This document shows, piece after piece, positions 26,740 through 39,111 of a stretch of 64,000 nt of DNA (positions are counted from its first letter, which is position 1; each line of letters opens with the position of its first letter). Both the position numbers and the translations under genes were made by a program. Below the pieces are notes generated by a model that ran no database searches, was not told where the DNA came from, and saw only the letters and a program-made list of their open reading frames with translations. The DNA lies in assembly GCF_029227915.1 (NCBI RefSeq), contig NC_079880.1:3350001-3414000 (forward strand), read 5' to 3'. This DNA is from Hydractinia symbiolongicarpus. Lineage: Eukaryota > Cnidaria > Hydrozoa > Anthoathecata > Hydractiniidae.

Positions 26740-29700
26740 ATTATTTCACCACTAAAGCCCATGAGACTTGTAGTTTTTAAAAATGTTTTCATTTTTGATG
26801 AGACGCTGAATAAAAGAAGTTTAATTGCCGGCAAACGAAAACCCGCGACTTCCCGTAAATCCCGGGCTTGGCCCGTATAGTCGAATGTATACAAAGAAAG
26901 TACCCTGTGAGTAAACTCATTTCCCGAACGAATTTTTAAATTATTTTTTCACCACTAAAGCCCATGAGACTTGTAGTATTTAAAAATATTTTCATTTTTG
27001 ATGAGACGCTGAATAAAAGAAGTTTAATCGCCGGCAAACGAAAACCCGCGACTTCCCGTAAATCCCGGACTCGGCCCGTATTGTCAAAAGTATACAAAGA
27101 AAGTACCCAGGGAGTAAACTCATTTCCCGAACGATTTTTTAAATTAATTTTCACCACTAAAACGCATGAGACTTGTAGTTTTCAGAAATGTTTTCATTTT
27201 TGATGAGACGCTTAAAGAATGTTCTTTAATCGCCGGCAAACGAAATCCCGCGATTTCCCGTAAATCCCGGGCTTGGCCCGTATAGTCGAATGTATACAAA
27301 GAAAGTACCCAGAGAGTAAACTCATTTCCCGAACGATTTTTTAAATTTTTTTTTCACCACTAAAAACGCATGAGACTTGTAGTTTTCAAAAATGTTTTCA
27401 TTTTTGATGAGACGCTGAATAAAAGAAGCTTAATCGCCGGCAAACGAGAACCTGCGATTTCCCGTAAATCCTGAGTCGGCCCGTATAGTCAAAAGTATAC
27501 AAAGAAAGTACCCAGGGTGTAAACTCCTTTCCCGAACGATTTTTTTAATTATTATTTCACCACTAAAGCCCATGAGACTTGTAGTATTTAAAAATATTTT
27601 CATTTTTGATGAGACGCTGAATAAAAGAAGTTTAATCGCCGGCAAACGAAAACCCGCAACTTCCCGTAAATCCCGGACTCAGCCCGTATAGTCAAAAGTA
27701 TACAAAGAAAGTACCCAGGGAGTAAACTCATTTCCCGAACGATTTTTTAAATTATTTTTTCACCACTAAAAGGCATGAGACTTGTAGTTTTCAAAAATGT
27801 TTTCATTTTTGATGAGACGCTGAATAAAAGAAGTTTAATTGCCGGCAAACGAAAACCCGCGACTTCCCGTAAATCCCGGACTCGGCCCGTATAGTCAAAA
27901 GTATACAAAGAAAGTACCCAGGGAGTAAACTCATTTCCTGAACGATTTTTTAAATAAATTTTCACCACTAAAACGCATGAGACTTGTAGTTTTCAGAAAT
28001 GTTTTCATTTTTGATGAGACGCTTAATGAAAGTTGTTTAATCGCCGGCAAACGAAAACCCGCGATTTCCCGTAAATCCCGGGCTTGGCCCGTATAGTCGA
28101 ATGTATACAAAGAAAGTACCCTGTGAGTAAACTCATTTCCAGAACGATTTTTTAATTTATTTTTTCAACACTAAAACGCATGAGACTTGTAGTTTTCAAA
28201 AATGTTTTCATTTTTGATGAGACGCTTAATGAAAGAGGTTTAATTGCCGGCAAACGAAAACCCGAAATTTCCCGTAAATCCCGGGCTTGGCCCGTATAGT
28301 CAAAAGTATACAAAGATAGTACCCAGGGAGTAAACTCATTTCCCGAACGATTTTTTAAATTATTATTTCACCACTAAAGCCCATGAGACTTGTAGTTTTT
28401 AAAAATGTTTTCATTTTTGATGAGACGCTGAATAAAAGAAGTTTAATTGCCGGCAAACGAAAACCCGCGACTTCCCGTAAATCCCGGGCTTGGCCCGTAT
28501 AGTCGAATGTATACAAAGAAAGTACCCTGTGAGTAAACTCATTTCCCGAACGAATTTTTAAATTATTTTTTCACCACTAAAGCCCATGAGACTTGTAGTA
28601 TTTAAAAATATTTTCATTTTTGATGAGACGCTGAATAAAAGAAGTTTAATCGCCGGCAAACGAAAACCCGCGACTTCCCGTAAATCCCGGACTCGGCCCG
28701 TATTGTCAAAAGTATACAAAGAAAGTACCCAGGGAGTAAACTCATTTCCCGAACGATTTTTTAAATTAATTTTCACCACTAAAACGCATGAGACTTGTAG
28801 TTTTCAGAAATGTTTTCATTTTTGATGAGACGCTTAAAGAATGTTCTTTAATCGCCGGCAAACGAAATCCCGCGATTTCCCGTAAATCCCGGGCTTGGCC
28901 CGTATAGTCGAATGTATACAAAGAAAGTACCCAGAGAGTAAACTCATTTCCCGAACGATTTTTTAAATTTTTTTTTCACCACTAAAAACGCATGAGACTT
29001 GTAGTTTTCAAAAATGTTTTCATTTTTGATGAGACGCTGAATAAAAGAAGCTTAATCGCCGGCAAACGAGAACCTGCGATTTCCCGTAAATCCTGAGTCG
29101 GCCCGTATAGTCAAAAGTATACAAAGAAAGTACCCAGGGTGTAAACTCCTTTCCCGAACGATTTTTTTAATTATTATTTCACCACTAAAGCCCATGAGAC
29201 TTGTAGTATTTAAAAATATTTTCATTTTTGATGAGACGCTGAATAAAAGAAGTTTAATCGCCGGCAAACGAAAACCCGCAACTTCCCGTAAATCCCGGAC
29301 TCAGCCCGTATAGTCAAAAGTATACAAAGAAAGTACCCAGGGAGTAAACTCATTTCCCGAACGATTTTTTAAATTATTTTTTCACCACTAAAAGGCATGA
29401 GACTTGTAGTTTTCAAAAATGTTTTCATTTTTGATGAGACGCTGAATAAAAGAAGTTTAATCGCCGGCAAACGAAAACCTGCGATTTCCCGTAAATTCCG
29501 GACTCAGCCCGTATAGTCAAAAGTATACAAAGAAAGTACCCGGGGTGTAAACTCATTTCCCGAACGATTTTTTAAATTAATTTTCACCACTAAAACGCAT
29601 GAGACTTGTAGTTTTCAGAAATGTTTTCATTTTTCATGAGACGCTTAATGAAAGTTGTTAAATCGCCGGCAAACGAAAACCCGCGACTTCCCGTAAATCC

Positions 29701-29980
29701 CGGACTCGGCCCGTATAGTCAAAAGTATACAAAGAAAGTACCCAGGGAGTAAAATCATTTCCCGAACGATTTTTTAAATTAATTTTCACCACTAAAACGC
29801 ATGAGACTTGTGGTTTTCAGAATTGTTTTCATTTTTGATGAGACGCTTAATAAAAGTTGTTTAATCGCCGGCAAACGAAAACCCGCGATTTCATGTAAAT
29901 CCCGGGCTTGGCCCGTATAGTCGAATGTATACAAAGAAAGTACCCTGTGAGTAAACCCATTTCCCGAACGAATTTTTAAA
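26740..29980. repeat. Duplicated 1622-bp (eight-monomer) block
   Basis: Diagnostic variants such as CTTAAAGAATGTTCTTTAAT (near 27211 and 28833) and GAAGCTTAATCGCCGG with CAAACGAGAACC (near 27427 and 29049) return exactly 1622 bp apart. This is eight monomers and marks a tandem duplication. Related 11-14-monomer versions of the same variants appear near 22357 and 24587. Confidence 0.8.
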
Positions 29981-32900
29981 TTATTTTTTCACCACTAAAA
30001 CGCATAAGACTTGTAGTTTTCAGAAATGTTTTCATTTTTGATGAGACGCTTAATAAAAGCGGTTTAATCGCCGGCAAACGAAAACCCGCGATTTCCCGTA
30101 AATCCCGGGCTTGGCCCGTATAGTCGAATGTATACAAAGAAAGTACCTGTGAGTAAACTCATTTCCAAAACGATTTTTTAAATTATCTTTTCACCACTAA
30201 AACGCTTGAGACTTGTAGTTTTCAGAAATGTTTTCATTTTTCATGAGACGCTTAATGAAAGTTGTTAAATCGCCGGCAAACGAAAACCCGCGACTTCCCG
30301 TAAATCCCGGACTCGGCCCGTATAGTCAAAAGTATACAAAGAAAGTACCCAGGGAGTAAAATCATTTCCCGAACGGTTTTTTAAATTAATTTTCACCACT
30401 AAAACGCATGAGACTTGTGGTTTTCAGAATTGTTTTCATTTTTGATGAGACGCTTAATAAAAGTTGTTTAATCGCCGGCAAACGAAAACCCGCGATTTCA
30501 TGTAAATCCCGGGCTTGGCCCGTATAGTCGAATGTATACAAAGAAAGTACCCTGTGAGTAAACCCATTTCCCGAACGAATTTTTAAATTATTTTTTCACC
30601 ACTAAAACGCATAAGACTTGTAGTTTTCAGAAATGTTTTCATTTTTGATGAGACGCTTAATAAAAGTGGTTTAATCGCCGGCAAACGAAAACCCGCGATT
30701 TCCCGTAAATCCCGGACTTGGCCCGTATAGTCGAATGTATACAAAGAAAGTACCTGTGAGTAAACTCATTTCCAAAACGATTTTTTAAATTATCTTTTCA
30801 CCACTAAAACGCTTGAGACTTGTAGTTTTCAGAAATGTTTTCATTTTTCATGAGACGCTTAATGAAAGTTGTTAAATCGCCGGCAAACGAAAACCCGCGA
30901 CTTCCCGTAAATCCCGGACTCGGCCCGTATAGTCAAAAGTATACAAAGAAAGTACCCAGGGAGTAAACTCATTTCCCGAACGATTTTTTAAATTAATTTT
31001 CACCACTAAAACGCATGAGACTTGTGGTTTTCAGAATTGTTTTCATTTTTGATGAGACGCTTAATAAAAGTTGTTTAATCGCCGGCAAACAAAAGCCCGC
31101 GATTTCCCGTAAATCCCGGGCTTGGCCCGTATAGTCGAATGTATACAAAGAAAGTACCCTGTGAGTAAACCCATTTCCCGAACGAATTTTTAAATTATTT
31201 TTTCACCACTAAAACGCATAAGACTTGTAGTTTTCAGAAATGTTTTCATTTTTGATGAGACGCTTAATAAAAGTGGTTTAATCGCCGGCAAACGAAAACC
31301 CGCGATTTCCCGTAAATCCCGGGCTTGGCCCGTATAGTCGAATGTATACAAAGAAAGTACCCTGTGAGTAAACTCATTTCCAAAACGATTTTTTAAATTA
31401 TCTTTTCACCACTAAAACGCTTGAGACTTGTAGTTTTCAAAAATGTTTTCATTTTTGATGAGACGCTGAATAAAAGAAGTTTAATCGCCGGCAAACGAAA
31501 ACCCGCCATTTCCCGTAAACCCCGGACTCGGCCCGCATAGTCAAAAGTATACAAAGAAAGTACCCAGGGAGTAAACTCATTTCCCGAACGATTTTTTAAA
31601 TTATTTTTTCACCACTAAATCGCATGAGACTTGTAGTTTTCAAAAATGTTTTCATTTTTGATGAGACGCTGAATAAAAGAAGTTTAATCGCCGGCAAACG
31701 AAAACCTGCGATTTCCCGTAAATCCCGGACTCGGCCCGTATAGTCAAAAGTATACAAAGAAAGTACCCAGGGTGTAAACTCATTTCCCGAACGATTTTTT
31801 AAATTATTATTTCACCACTAAAGCCCATGAGACTTGTAGTATTTAAAAATATTTTCATTTTTGATGAGACGCTGAATAAAAGAAGTTTAATCGCCCGCAA
31901 ACGAAAACCTGCGATTTCCCGTAAATCCCGGACTCGGCCCGTATAGTCAAAAGTATACAAAGAAAGTACCCAGGGTGTAATCTCATTTCCCGAACGATTT
32001 TTTAAATTATTATTTCACCACTAAAGCCCATGAGACTTGTAGTATTTAAAAATATTTTCATTTTTGATGAGACGCTGAATAAAAGAAGTTTAATCGCCGG
32101 CAAACGAAAACCCGCGACTTGCCGTAAATCCCGGACTCGCCCCGTATTGTCAAAAGTATACAAAGAAAGTACCCAGGGAGTAAACTCATTTCCCGAACGA
32201 TTTTTTAAATTAATTTTCACCACTAAAACGCATGAGACTTGTAGTTTTCAGAAATGTTTTCATTTTTGATGAGACGCTTAATGAAAGTTGTTTAATCGCC
32301 GGCAAACGAAAACCCGCGATTTCCCGTAAATCCCGGGCTTGGCCCGTATAGTCGAATGTATACAAAGAAAGTACCCTGTGAGTAAACTCATTTCCAGAAC
32401 GATTTTTTAATTTATTTTTTCAACACTAAAACGCATGAGACTTGTAGTTTTCAAAAATGTTTTCATTTTTGATGAGACGCTTAATGAAAGAGGTTTAATT
32501 GCCGGCAAACGAAAACCCGAGATTTCCCGTAAATCCCGGGCTTGGCCCGTATAGTCAAAAGTATACAAAGATAGTACCCAGGGAGTAAACTCATTTCCCG
32601 AACGATTTTTTAAATTAGTATTTCACCACTAAAGCCCATGAGACTTGTAGTTTTTAAAAATGTTTTCATTTTTGATGAGACGCTGAATAAAAGAAGTTTA
32701 ATTGCCGGCAAACGAAAACCCGCGACTTCCCGTAAATCCCGGGCTTGGCCCGTATAGTCGAATGTATACAAAGAAAGTACCCTGTGAGTAAACTCATTTC
32801 CCGAACGAATTTTTAAATTATTTTTTCACCACTAAAGCCCATGAGACTTGTAGTATTTAAAAATATTTTCATTTTTGATGAGACGCTGAATAAAAGAAGT

Positions 32901-35900
32901 TTAATCGCCGGCAAACGAAAACCCGCGACTTCCCGTAAATCCCGGACTTGGCCCGTATTGTCAAAAGTATACAAAGAAAGTACCCAGGGAGTAAACTCAT
33001 TTCCCGAACGATTTTTTAAATTAATTTTCACCACTAAAACGCATGAGACTTGTAGTTTTCAGAAATGTTTTCATTTTTGATGAGACGCTTAAAGAAAGTT
33101 CTTTAATCGCCGGCAAACGAAAACCCGCGATTTCCCGTAAATCCCGGACTCAGCCCGTATAGTCAAAAGTATACAAAGAAAGTACCCAGGGAGTAAACTC
33201 ATTTCCCGAACGATTTTTTAAATTATTTTTTCACCACTAAAACGCATGAGACTTGTAGTTTTCAAAAATGTTTTCATTTTTGATGAGACGCTGAATAAAA
33301 GAAGTTTAATCGCCGGCAAACGAAAACCTGAGATTTCCCGTAAATCCCGGACTCGGCCCGTATAGTGAAAAGTATACAAAGAAAGTACCCGGGGTGTAAA
33401 CTCATTTCCCGAACGATTTTTTAAATTATTATTTCACCACTAAAGCCCATGCGACTTGTAGTTTTTAAAAATGTTTTCATTTTTGATGAGACGCTGAATA
33501 AAAGAAGTTTAATTGCCGGCAAATGAAAACCCGCGACTTCCCGTAAATCCCGGACTCGGCCCGTATAGTCAAAAGTATACAAAGAAAGTACCCAGGGAGT
33601 AAACTCATTTCCCGAACGATTTTTTAAATTAATTTTCACCACTAAAACGCATGAGACTTGTGGTTTTCAGAAATATTTTCATTTTTGATGAGTCGCTTAA
33701 TAAAAGTTGTTTAATCGCCGGCAAACGAAAACCCGCGATTTCCCGTAAATCCCGGGCTTGGCACGTATAGTCGAATGTATACAAAGAAAGTACCCTGTGA
33801 GTAAACCCATTTCCCGAACGAATTTTTAATTTATTTTTTCACCACTAAAACGCATGAGACTTGTAGTTTTCAGAAATGTTTTCATTTTTGATGAGACGCT
33901 TAATAAAAGTGGTTTAATCGCCGGCAAACGAAAACCCGCCATTTCCTGTAAATCCCGGGCTTGGCCCGTATAGTCGAATGTATACAAAGAAAGTACCCTG
34001 TGAGTAAACTCATTTCCAAAACGATTTTTTAAATTATCTTTTCACCACTAAAACGCTTGAGAATTGTAGTTTTCAAAAATGTTTTCATTTTTGATGAGAC
34101 GCTGAATAAAAGAAGTTTAATCACCGGCAAACGAAAACCCGCCATTTCCCGTAAACCCCGGACTCGGCCCGCATAGTCAAAAGTATACAAAGAAAGTACC
34201 CAGGGAGTAAACTCATTTCCCGAACGATTTTTTAAATTATTTTTTCACCACTAAATCGCATGAGACTTGTAGTTTTCAAAAATGTTTTCATTTTTGATGA
34301 GACGCTGAATAAAAGAAGTTTAATCGCCGGCAAACGAAAACCTGCGATTTCCCGTAAATCCCGGACTCGGCCCGTATAGTCAAAAGTATACAAAGAAAGT
34401 ACCCAGGGTGTAAACTCATTTCCCGAACGATTTTTTAAATTATTATTTCACCACTAAAGCCCATGAGACTTGTAGTATTTAAAAATATTTTCATTTTTGA
34501 TGAGACGCTGAATAAAAGAAGTTTAATCGCCGACAAACGAAAACCTGCAATTTCCCGTAAATCCCGGACTCGGCCCGTATAGTCAAAAGTATACAAAGAA
34601 AGTACCCAGGGTGTAAACTCATTTCCCGAACGATTTTTTAAATTATTATTTCACCACTAAAGCCCATGAGACTTGTAGTATTTAAAAATATTTTCATTTT
34701 TGATGAGACGCTGAATAAAAGAAGTTTAATCGCCGGCAAACGAAAACCCGCGACTTCCCGTAAATCCCGGACTCAGCCCGTATAGTCAAAAGTATACAAA
34801 GAAAGTACCCAGGGAGTAAACTCATTTCCCGAACGATTTTTTAAATTAATTTTCACCACTAAAACGCATGAGACTTGTAGTTTTCAGAAATGTTTTCATT
34901 TTTGATGAGACGCTTAATGAAAGTTGTTTAATCGCCGGCAAACGAAAACCCGCGATTTCCCGTAAATCCCGGGCTTGGCCCGTATAGTCGAATGTATGCA
35001 AAGAAAGTACCCTGTGAGTAAACTCCTTTCCAGAACGATTTTTTAATTTATTTTTTCAACACTAAAACGCATGAGACTTGTAGTTTTCAAAAATGTTTTC
35101 ATTTTTGATGAGACGCTTAATGAAAGAAGTTTAATCGCCGGCAAACAAAAACCCGAGATTTCCCGTAAATCCCGGGCTTGGCCCGTATAGTCAAAAGTAT
35201 ACAAAGATAGTACCCAGGGAGTAAACTCATTTCCCGAACGATTTTTTAAATTATTATTTCACCACTAAAGGCCATGAGATTTGTAGTTTTTAAAAATGTT
35301 TTCATTTTTGATGAGACGCTGAATAAAAGAAGTTTAATTGCCGGCAAACGAAAACCCGCGACTTCCCGTAAATCCCGGACTCGGCCCGTATAGTCAAAAG
35401 TATACAAAGAAAGTACCCAGGGAGAAAACTCATTTCCCGAACGATTTTTTAAATTAATTTTCACCACTAAAGCGCATGAGACTTGTAGTTTTCAGAATTG
35501 TTTTCATTTTTGATGAGACGCTTAATGAAAGTTGTTAAATCACCGGCAAACGAAAACCCGCGATTTCCCGTAAATCCCGGGCTTGGCCCGTATAGTCAAA
35601 TGTATACAAAGAAAGTACCCTGTGAGTAAACTCATTTCCCGAACGAATTTTTAAATTATTTTGTCACCACTAAAACGCATGAGACTTGTAGTTTTCAGAC
35701 ATGTTTTCATTTTTGATGAGACGCCTAATAAAAGAGGTTTAATCGCCAGCAAACGAAATCCCGCGATTTCCCGTAAATCCCGGGCTTGGCCCGTATAGTC
35801 GAATGTATACAAAGAAAGTACCCAGAGAGTAAACTCATTTCCCGAACGATTTTTTAAATTTTTTTTTCACCACTAAAACGCATGAGTCTTGTAGTTTTCA

Positions 35901-37001
35901 AAAATGTTTTCATTTTTGATGAGACGCTGAATAAAAGAAGCTTAATCGCCGGCAAACGAGAAACTGCGATTTCCCGTAAATCCCGAGTCGGCCCGTATAG
36001 TCAAAAGTATACAAAGAAAGTACCCAGGGTGTAAACTCCTTTCCCGAACGATTTTTTTAATTATTATTTCACCACTAAAGCCCATGAGACTTGTAGTATT
36101 TAAAAATATTTTCATTTTTGATGTGACGCTGAATAAAAGAAGTTTAATCGCCGGCAAACGAAAACCCGCGACTTCCTGTAAATCCCGGACTCAGCCCGTA
36201 TAGTCAAAAGTATACAAAGAAAGTACCCAGGGAGTAAACTCATTTCCCGAACGATTTTTTAAATTATTTTTTCACCACTAAAAGGCATGACACTTGTAGT
36301 TTTCAAAAATGTTTTCATTTTTGATGAGACGCTGAATAAAAGAAGTTTAATCGCCGGCAAACGAAAACCTGCGATTTCCCGTAAATTCCGGACTCGGCCC
36401 GTATAGTCAAAAGTATACAAAGAAAGTACCCGGGGTGTAAACTCATTTCCCGAACGATTTTTTAAATTACTTTTCACCACTAAAACGCATGAGACTTGTA
36501 GTTCTCAGAAATGTTTTCATTTTTCATGAGACGCTTAATGAAAGTTGTTAAATCGCCGGCAAACGAAAACCCGCGATTTACCGTAAATCCCGGGCTTGGC
36601 CCGTATAGTCGAATGTATACAAAGAAAGTACCCTGTGAGTAAACTCATTTCCCGAACGAATTTTTAAATTATTTTTTCACCACTAAAACGCATGAGACTT
36701 GTAGTTTTCAGAAATGTTTTCATTTTTGATGAGACGCTTAATAAAAGTGGTTTAATCGCCGGCAAACGAAAAACCGCGATTTCCCGTAAATCCCGGGCTT
36801 GGCACGTATAGTCGAATGTATACAAAGAAAGTACCCTGTGAGTAAACTCATTTCCCGAACGAATTTTTAAATTATTTTTTCACCACTAAAACGCATGAGA
36901 CTTGTAGTTTTCAGAAATGTTTTCATTTTTGATGAGACGCTTAATAAAAGTGGTTTAATCGCCGGCAAACGAAAAACCGCGATTTCCCGTAAATCCCGGG
37001 C

Positions 37002-37420
37002 TTGGCACGTATAGTCGAATGTATACAAAGAAAGTACCCTGTGAGTAAACTCATTTACGAAACGATTTTTTCAATTATCTTTTCACCACTAAAACGCATG
37101 AGACTTGCTGTTTTCAAAAATGTTTTCATTTTTGATGAGACGCTTAATAAAAGAGGTTTAATCGCCGGCAAACGAAATCCCGCGATTTCCCGTAAATCCC
37201 GGGCTTGGCCCGTATAGTCGAATGTATAGAAAGAAAGTACCCAGGGAGTAAACTCATTTCCCGAACGATTTTTTAAATTAATTTTCACCACTAAAACGCA
37301 TGAGACTTGTAGTTTTCAGAAATGTTTTCATTTTTCATGAGACGCTTAATGAAAGTTGTTAAATCGCCGGCAAACGAAAAACCGCGATTTCCCGTAAATC
37401 CCGGGCTTGGCCCGTATAGT
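37002..37420. repeat. Satellite monomers next to the insertion, left copy of a duplicated dimer
   Basis: The monomer at about 37011-37216 carries rare variants: TTTTTTCAATTATCTT, GACTTGCTG, AAACGAAATCCCG, then GTATAGAAAGAAAG in the next monomer. The same set reappears on the other side of the transposon at about 53180-53405. With the transposon removed, the two copies would be about two monomers apart, so the element sits inside a dimer-scale duplication of the array. Confidence 0.8.
37415..37420. repeat. Target site duplication, left copy (TATAGT)
   Basis: TATAGT directly precedes the element and recurs at its right end. Joining the flanks at one copy rebuilds the normal monomer text CCCGTATAGTCGAATG. 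Six base pairs is the duplication size known for Polintons. If the inverted repeat is taken as fully symmetric, the duplication would instead read as ATAGT (5 bp), a one-base ambiguity at the right end. Confidence 0.9.
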
Positions 37421-37698
37421 AGAGATAGGAAAAGGCGGATGTTAGGACAGATCCCGTTGGCACTTTACCATTCCACGTCAAATTATGGATCATCCACGTC
37501 AAATCAACGATAGAAGAGTCTATAAAATCCGTTAGCACCTACGAATGTCCGGATCCGCCCCAACCCCCCAACCCCCGCCGTGTCCCCCGGGCCCCCTCCC
37601 CTCCCCATGGGTCCCTACCCACCCTCATCTGTCGTGCCTTATAATTTATAGTGTTATGTGTGTCTATTATGTCCTCTTGCCAGTGTGGTAATACCATC
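37421..37698 (+). repeat. Left terminal inverted repeat
   Basis: Reads AGAGATAGGAAAAGGCGGAT inward and matches the reverse complement of the right end without a difference to about 37667. After two mismatches it matches again to about 37698. Inside are two direct copies of CCACGTCAAAT (near 37473 and 37494) and a C-rich block (about 37556-37620) whose complement has several runs of four to six G. The inner part, from about 37655, corresponds to the 3' end of the polymerase gene at the other terminus. In protein-primed relatives such repeats serve as replication origins; that role is inferred here. Confidence 0.95.
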
Positions 37699-37903
37699 CG
37701 TCAATCAAACGCTTATAACAATAGGATTTTACATATTTTACATATTTTACATATTTTACATACCAGAAAGTTGTTTACATAAGAAAAAAGTTAAAACGAA
37801 AGTAGCCGTTGCTAAGGATATTTGGTATGTAAGGAATGCATTGTTTCTCTATTGTTATTCTGGCTTGATTGACATTTAATTGACATTTAATTGACGTCAA
37901 TCT
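37699..37903. other. Subterminal spacer with two short tandem repeats
   Basis: No convincing gene. A 9-bp unit ATTTTACAT is repeated four times at 37726-37761. An 11-bp unit ATTGACATTTA is repeated near 37868-37889 and runs into the palindrome ATTGACGTCAAT at 37890-37901. An open frame across this spacer and the inverted repeat encodes a repetitive peptide and is not supported. Confidence 0.7.
37890..37901. promoter_or_regulatory. 12-bp perfect palindrome just past the 389-aa gene
   Basis: ATTGACGTCAAT ends two bases from the stop codon of the leftward gene. It contains TGACGTCA, the consensus CRE/ATF site, and the half-site TGACGTGG occurs twice in each inverted repeat. It could be a host factor site or part of a transcript-end signal. 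The sequence alone does not decide. Confidence 0.4.
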
Positions 37904-39073
37904 TTATCTAAACAAATACCATATGAAATAACCCGTTGTCATAACAATCACAAGAGCGATCTTCTCATCTTCGTGTGTAGGAGGAGTATCTTTGTGGTAA
38001 GATGCAGTAATGTGTTTATCTGTAGTATCCACGTGGTGTACGGTGATGTGTTTATCAGGATGATCGGGTGTTACAGGCTTCTTTTTAGTTATCTTATGTG
38101 ATTCGGTAACATTGACCTTTCGATTGATACCAATGGTAAGATCTTCACCCGATATCAAAATCTTGTTGTTGTAACCTACCACCCCTGTCTTAATTCTGAG
38201 ATTCATGTCACTAGGTAACATATAAATACCTTGTCCAACCGAATAATCAACCTTACTTGAAGCGTAGTTTAACGTATCCTGATAACGTTTAATGTCCTCC
38301 TGAATATCGACCCTACGGTTAACAATGTCCTCAAGGTTATTCATAAAAACTTTTTGGGCGGTCAGAGCACTTGAATCATTACCGAGGATGGAGGATCGCG
38401 CTGAGGCTTGAGAACTAAGAACAAGATATGCATAGGCCCTGACACTGCTCGAGATCTTCACAAGGCCCGTTTTTGTAAATCCATCGGATTTTTCCACAAT
38501 CCACCGCGTCATGGAGTCGTTTGTGAAATAACTTAACCCCGGAGTCGGATATTCTTTACGTCTTTTTTGATATGAGCTGAAAAAGTTCTGACCCCTGTAT
38601 TTCATGGGGTTGGGATCAACTCCATAATCGCCGCAGATTTTTAAAAACTCCTCATTTGAATAGGGATTGTCGTATCGATTGAAGCTATCCTCAAAGGGTA
38701 GAGGTGTCTGTAGGCGCTTAATGATTCGCCTAATGTGATAATACACATGAAAACGATATATTGACCTGACCATAGATCTACCATCCTTCAGGTGTTCGGA
38801 ACTTACCCCACAGGCACTTGAAGCGCACCAAGTGGCGAAATTTAGCTGGGTTTGCCATAGTCTAAAAGGTTGATCATTCCAAATTCTCATACGTTGCGCG
38901 TTATGACTAAGTTCATAATTGGTAAAAATATTAGGAAAGGAAGCGGGGAAAGAGCCACTTTCAGACACAATAACGGCCTGTTTGTACAGATCCCTAGCGC
39001 CCAATATTTGAAGATCCCGCCCTCCATTTGGCTTATATGCCGCATTCGGATTATATCTGAAAATATCATCCAT
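37904..39073 (-). CDS. Conserved Polinton-type protein of unknown function (389 aa)
   Basis: Starts MDDIFRYNPN and reads leftwards from a 38-bp divergent promoter shared with the minor capsid gene. The N-terminal half (about residues 20-175) is rich in aromatic residues and arginine, with stretches such as NDQPFRLWQTQLNFATW. Residues about 330-368 are rich in histidine, threonine and lysine (KHITVHHVD, KHITASYHK). The final 20 residues form a hydrophobic membrane anchor, IALVIVMTTGYFIWYLF. I recall similar proteins in other Polintons, possibly the set called PW, but no function is known to me and I could not search. A virion or membrane-associated role is plausible from the tail anchor and from the promoter shared with capsid genes. 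Confidence 0.75.
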   Translation of the reverse strand: MDDIFRYNPNAAYKPNGGRDLQILGARDLYKQAVIVSESGSFPASFPNIFTNYELSHNAQRMRIWNDQPFRLWQTQLNFATWCASSACGVSSEHLKDGRSMVRSIYRFHVYYHIRRIIKRLQTPLPFEDSFNRYDNPYSNEEFLKICGDYGVDPNPMKYRGQNFFSSYQKRRKEYPTPGLSYFTNDSMTRWIVEKSDGFTKTGLVKISSSVRAYAYLVLSSQASARSSILGNDSSALTAQKVFMNNLEDIVNRRVDIQEDIKRYQDTLNYASSKVDYSVGQGIYMLPSDMNLRIKTGVVGYNNKILISGEDLTIGINRKVNVTESHKITKKKPVTPDHPDKHITVHHVDTTDKHITASYHKDTPPTHEDEKIALVIVMTTGYFIWYLFR

Positions 39074-39111
39074 TCTTTGATTTAAATATATTCACAATCT
39101 CTAATATAATA
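39074..39111. promoter_or_regulatory. Divergent promoter 1 (ATTTAAA ... CTAATATAATA)
   Basis: The 38 bp between two divergent start codons contain ATTTAAA (39080-39086) near the leftward start and CTAATATAATA (39101-39111) directly against the rightward ATG. The same pair, with 13 instead of 14 bp between, fills the divergent gap at 44957-44996. Such conservation in otherwise unlike spacers suggests a shared, probably late-type, promoter; the timing is inference. Confidence 0.6.

Larger units (their letters stand above)
1..37420. repeat. Satellite array, left arm (about 203-bp monomer)
   Basis: Head-to-tail repeats of about 202-203 bp run without interruption up to the transposon; length divided by period gives about 185 monomers. 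Recurrent anchors in each monomer are CATTTTTGATGAGACGCT, GCCGGCAAACGAAAACC, TCCCGTAAATCCC and ACAAAGAAAGTACCC. Two main subtypes are visible. One has GAATAAAAGAAG with TCAAAAGTATAC and CCCAGGG. The other has TTAATGAAAG with GGGCTTGGCCC, TCGAATGTATAC and CCCTGTG. They alternate in higher-order patterns. No gene, RNA gene or dispersed element interrupts the arm. Open frames of 71-101 codons recur with the period, and because 203 is not a multiple of 3 they end after about one monomer; I treat them as chance. A structural role (pericentromeric or subtelomeric heterochromatin) is inference. Confidence 0.97.

Noticed and set aside
1-37420. CRISPR array
   Set aside because: The repeats are long, contiguous monomers without unique spacers, and the context is a eukaryotic transposon.
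37658-37879. 73-codon frame across the left inverted repeat and the ATTTTACAT repeats
   Set aside because: It encodes a repeat-derived FYIFYIFYI stretch, starts inside the terminal repeat and ends in a short tandem repeat. Better explained as chance.
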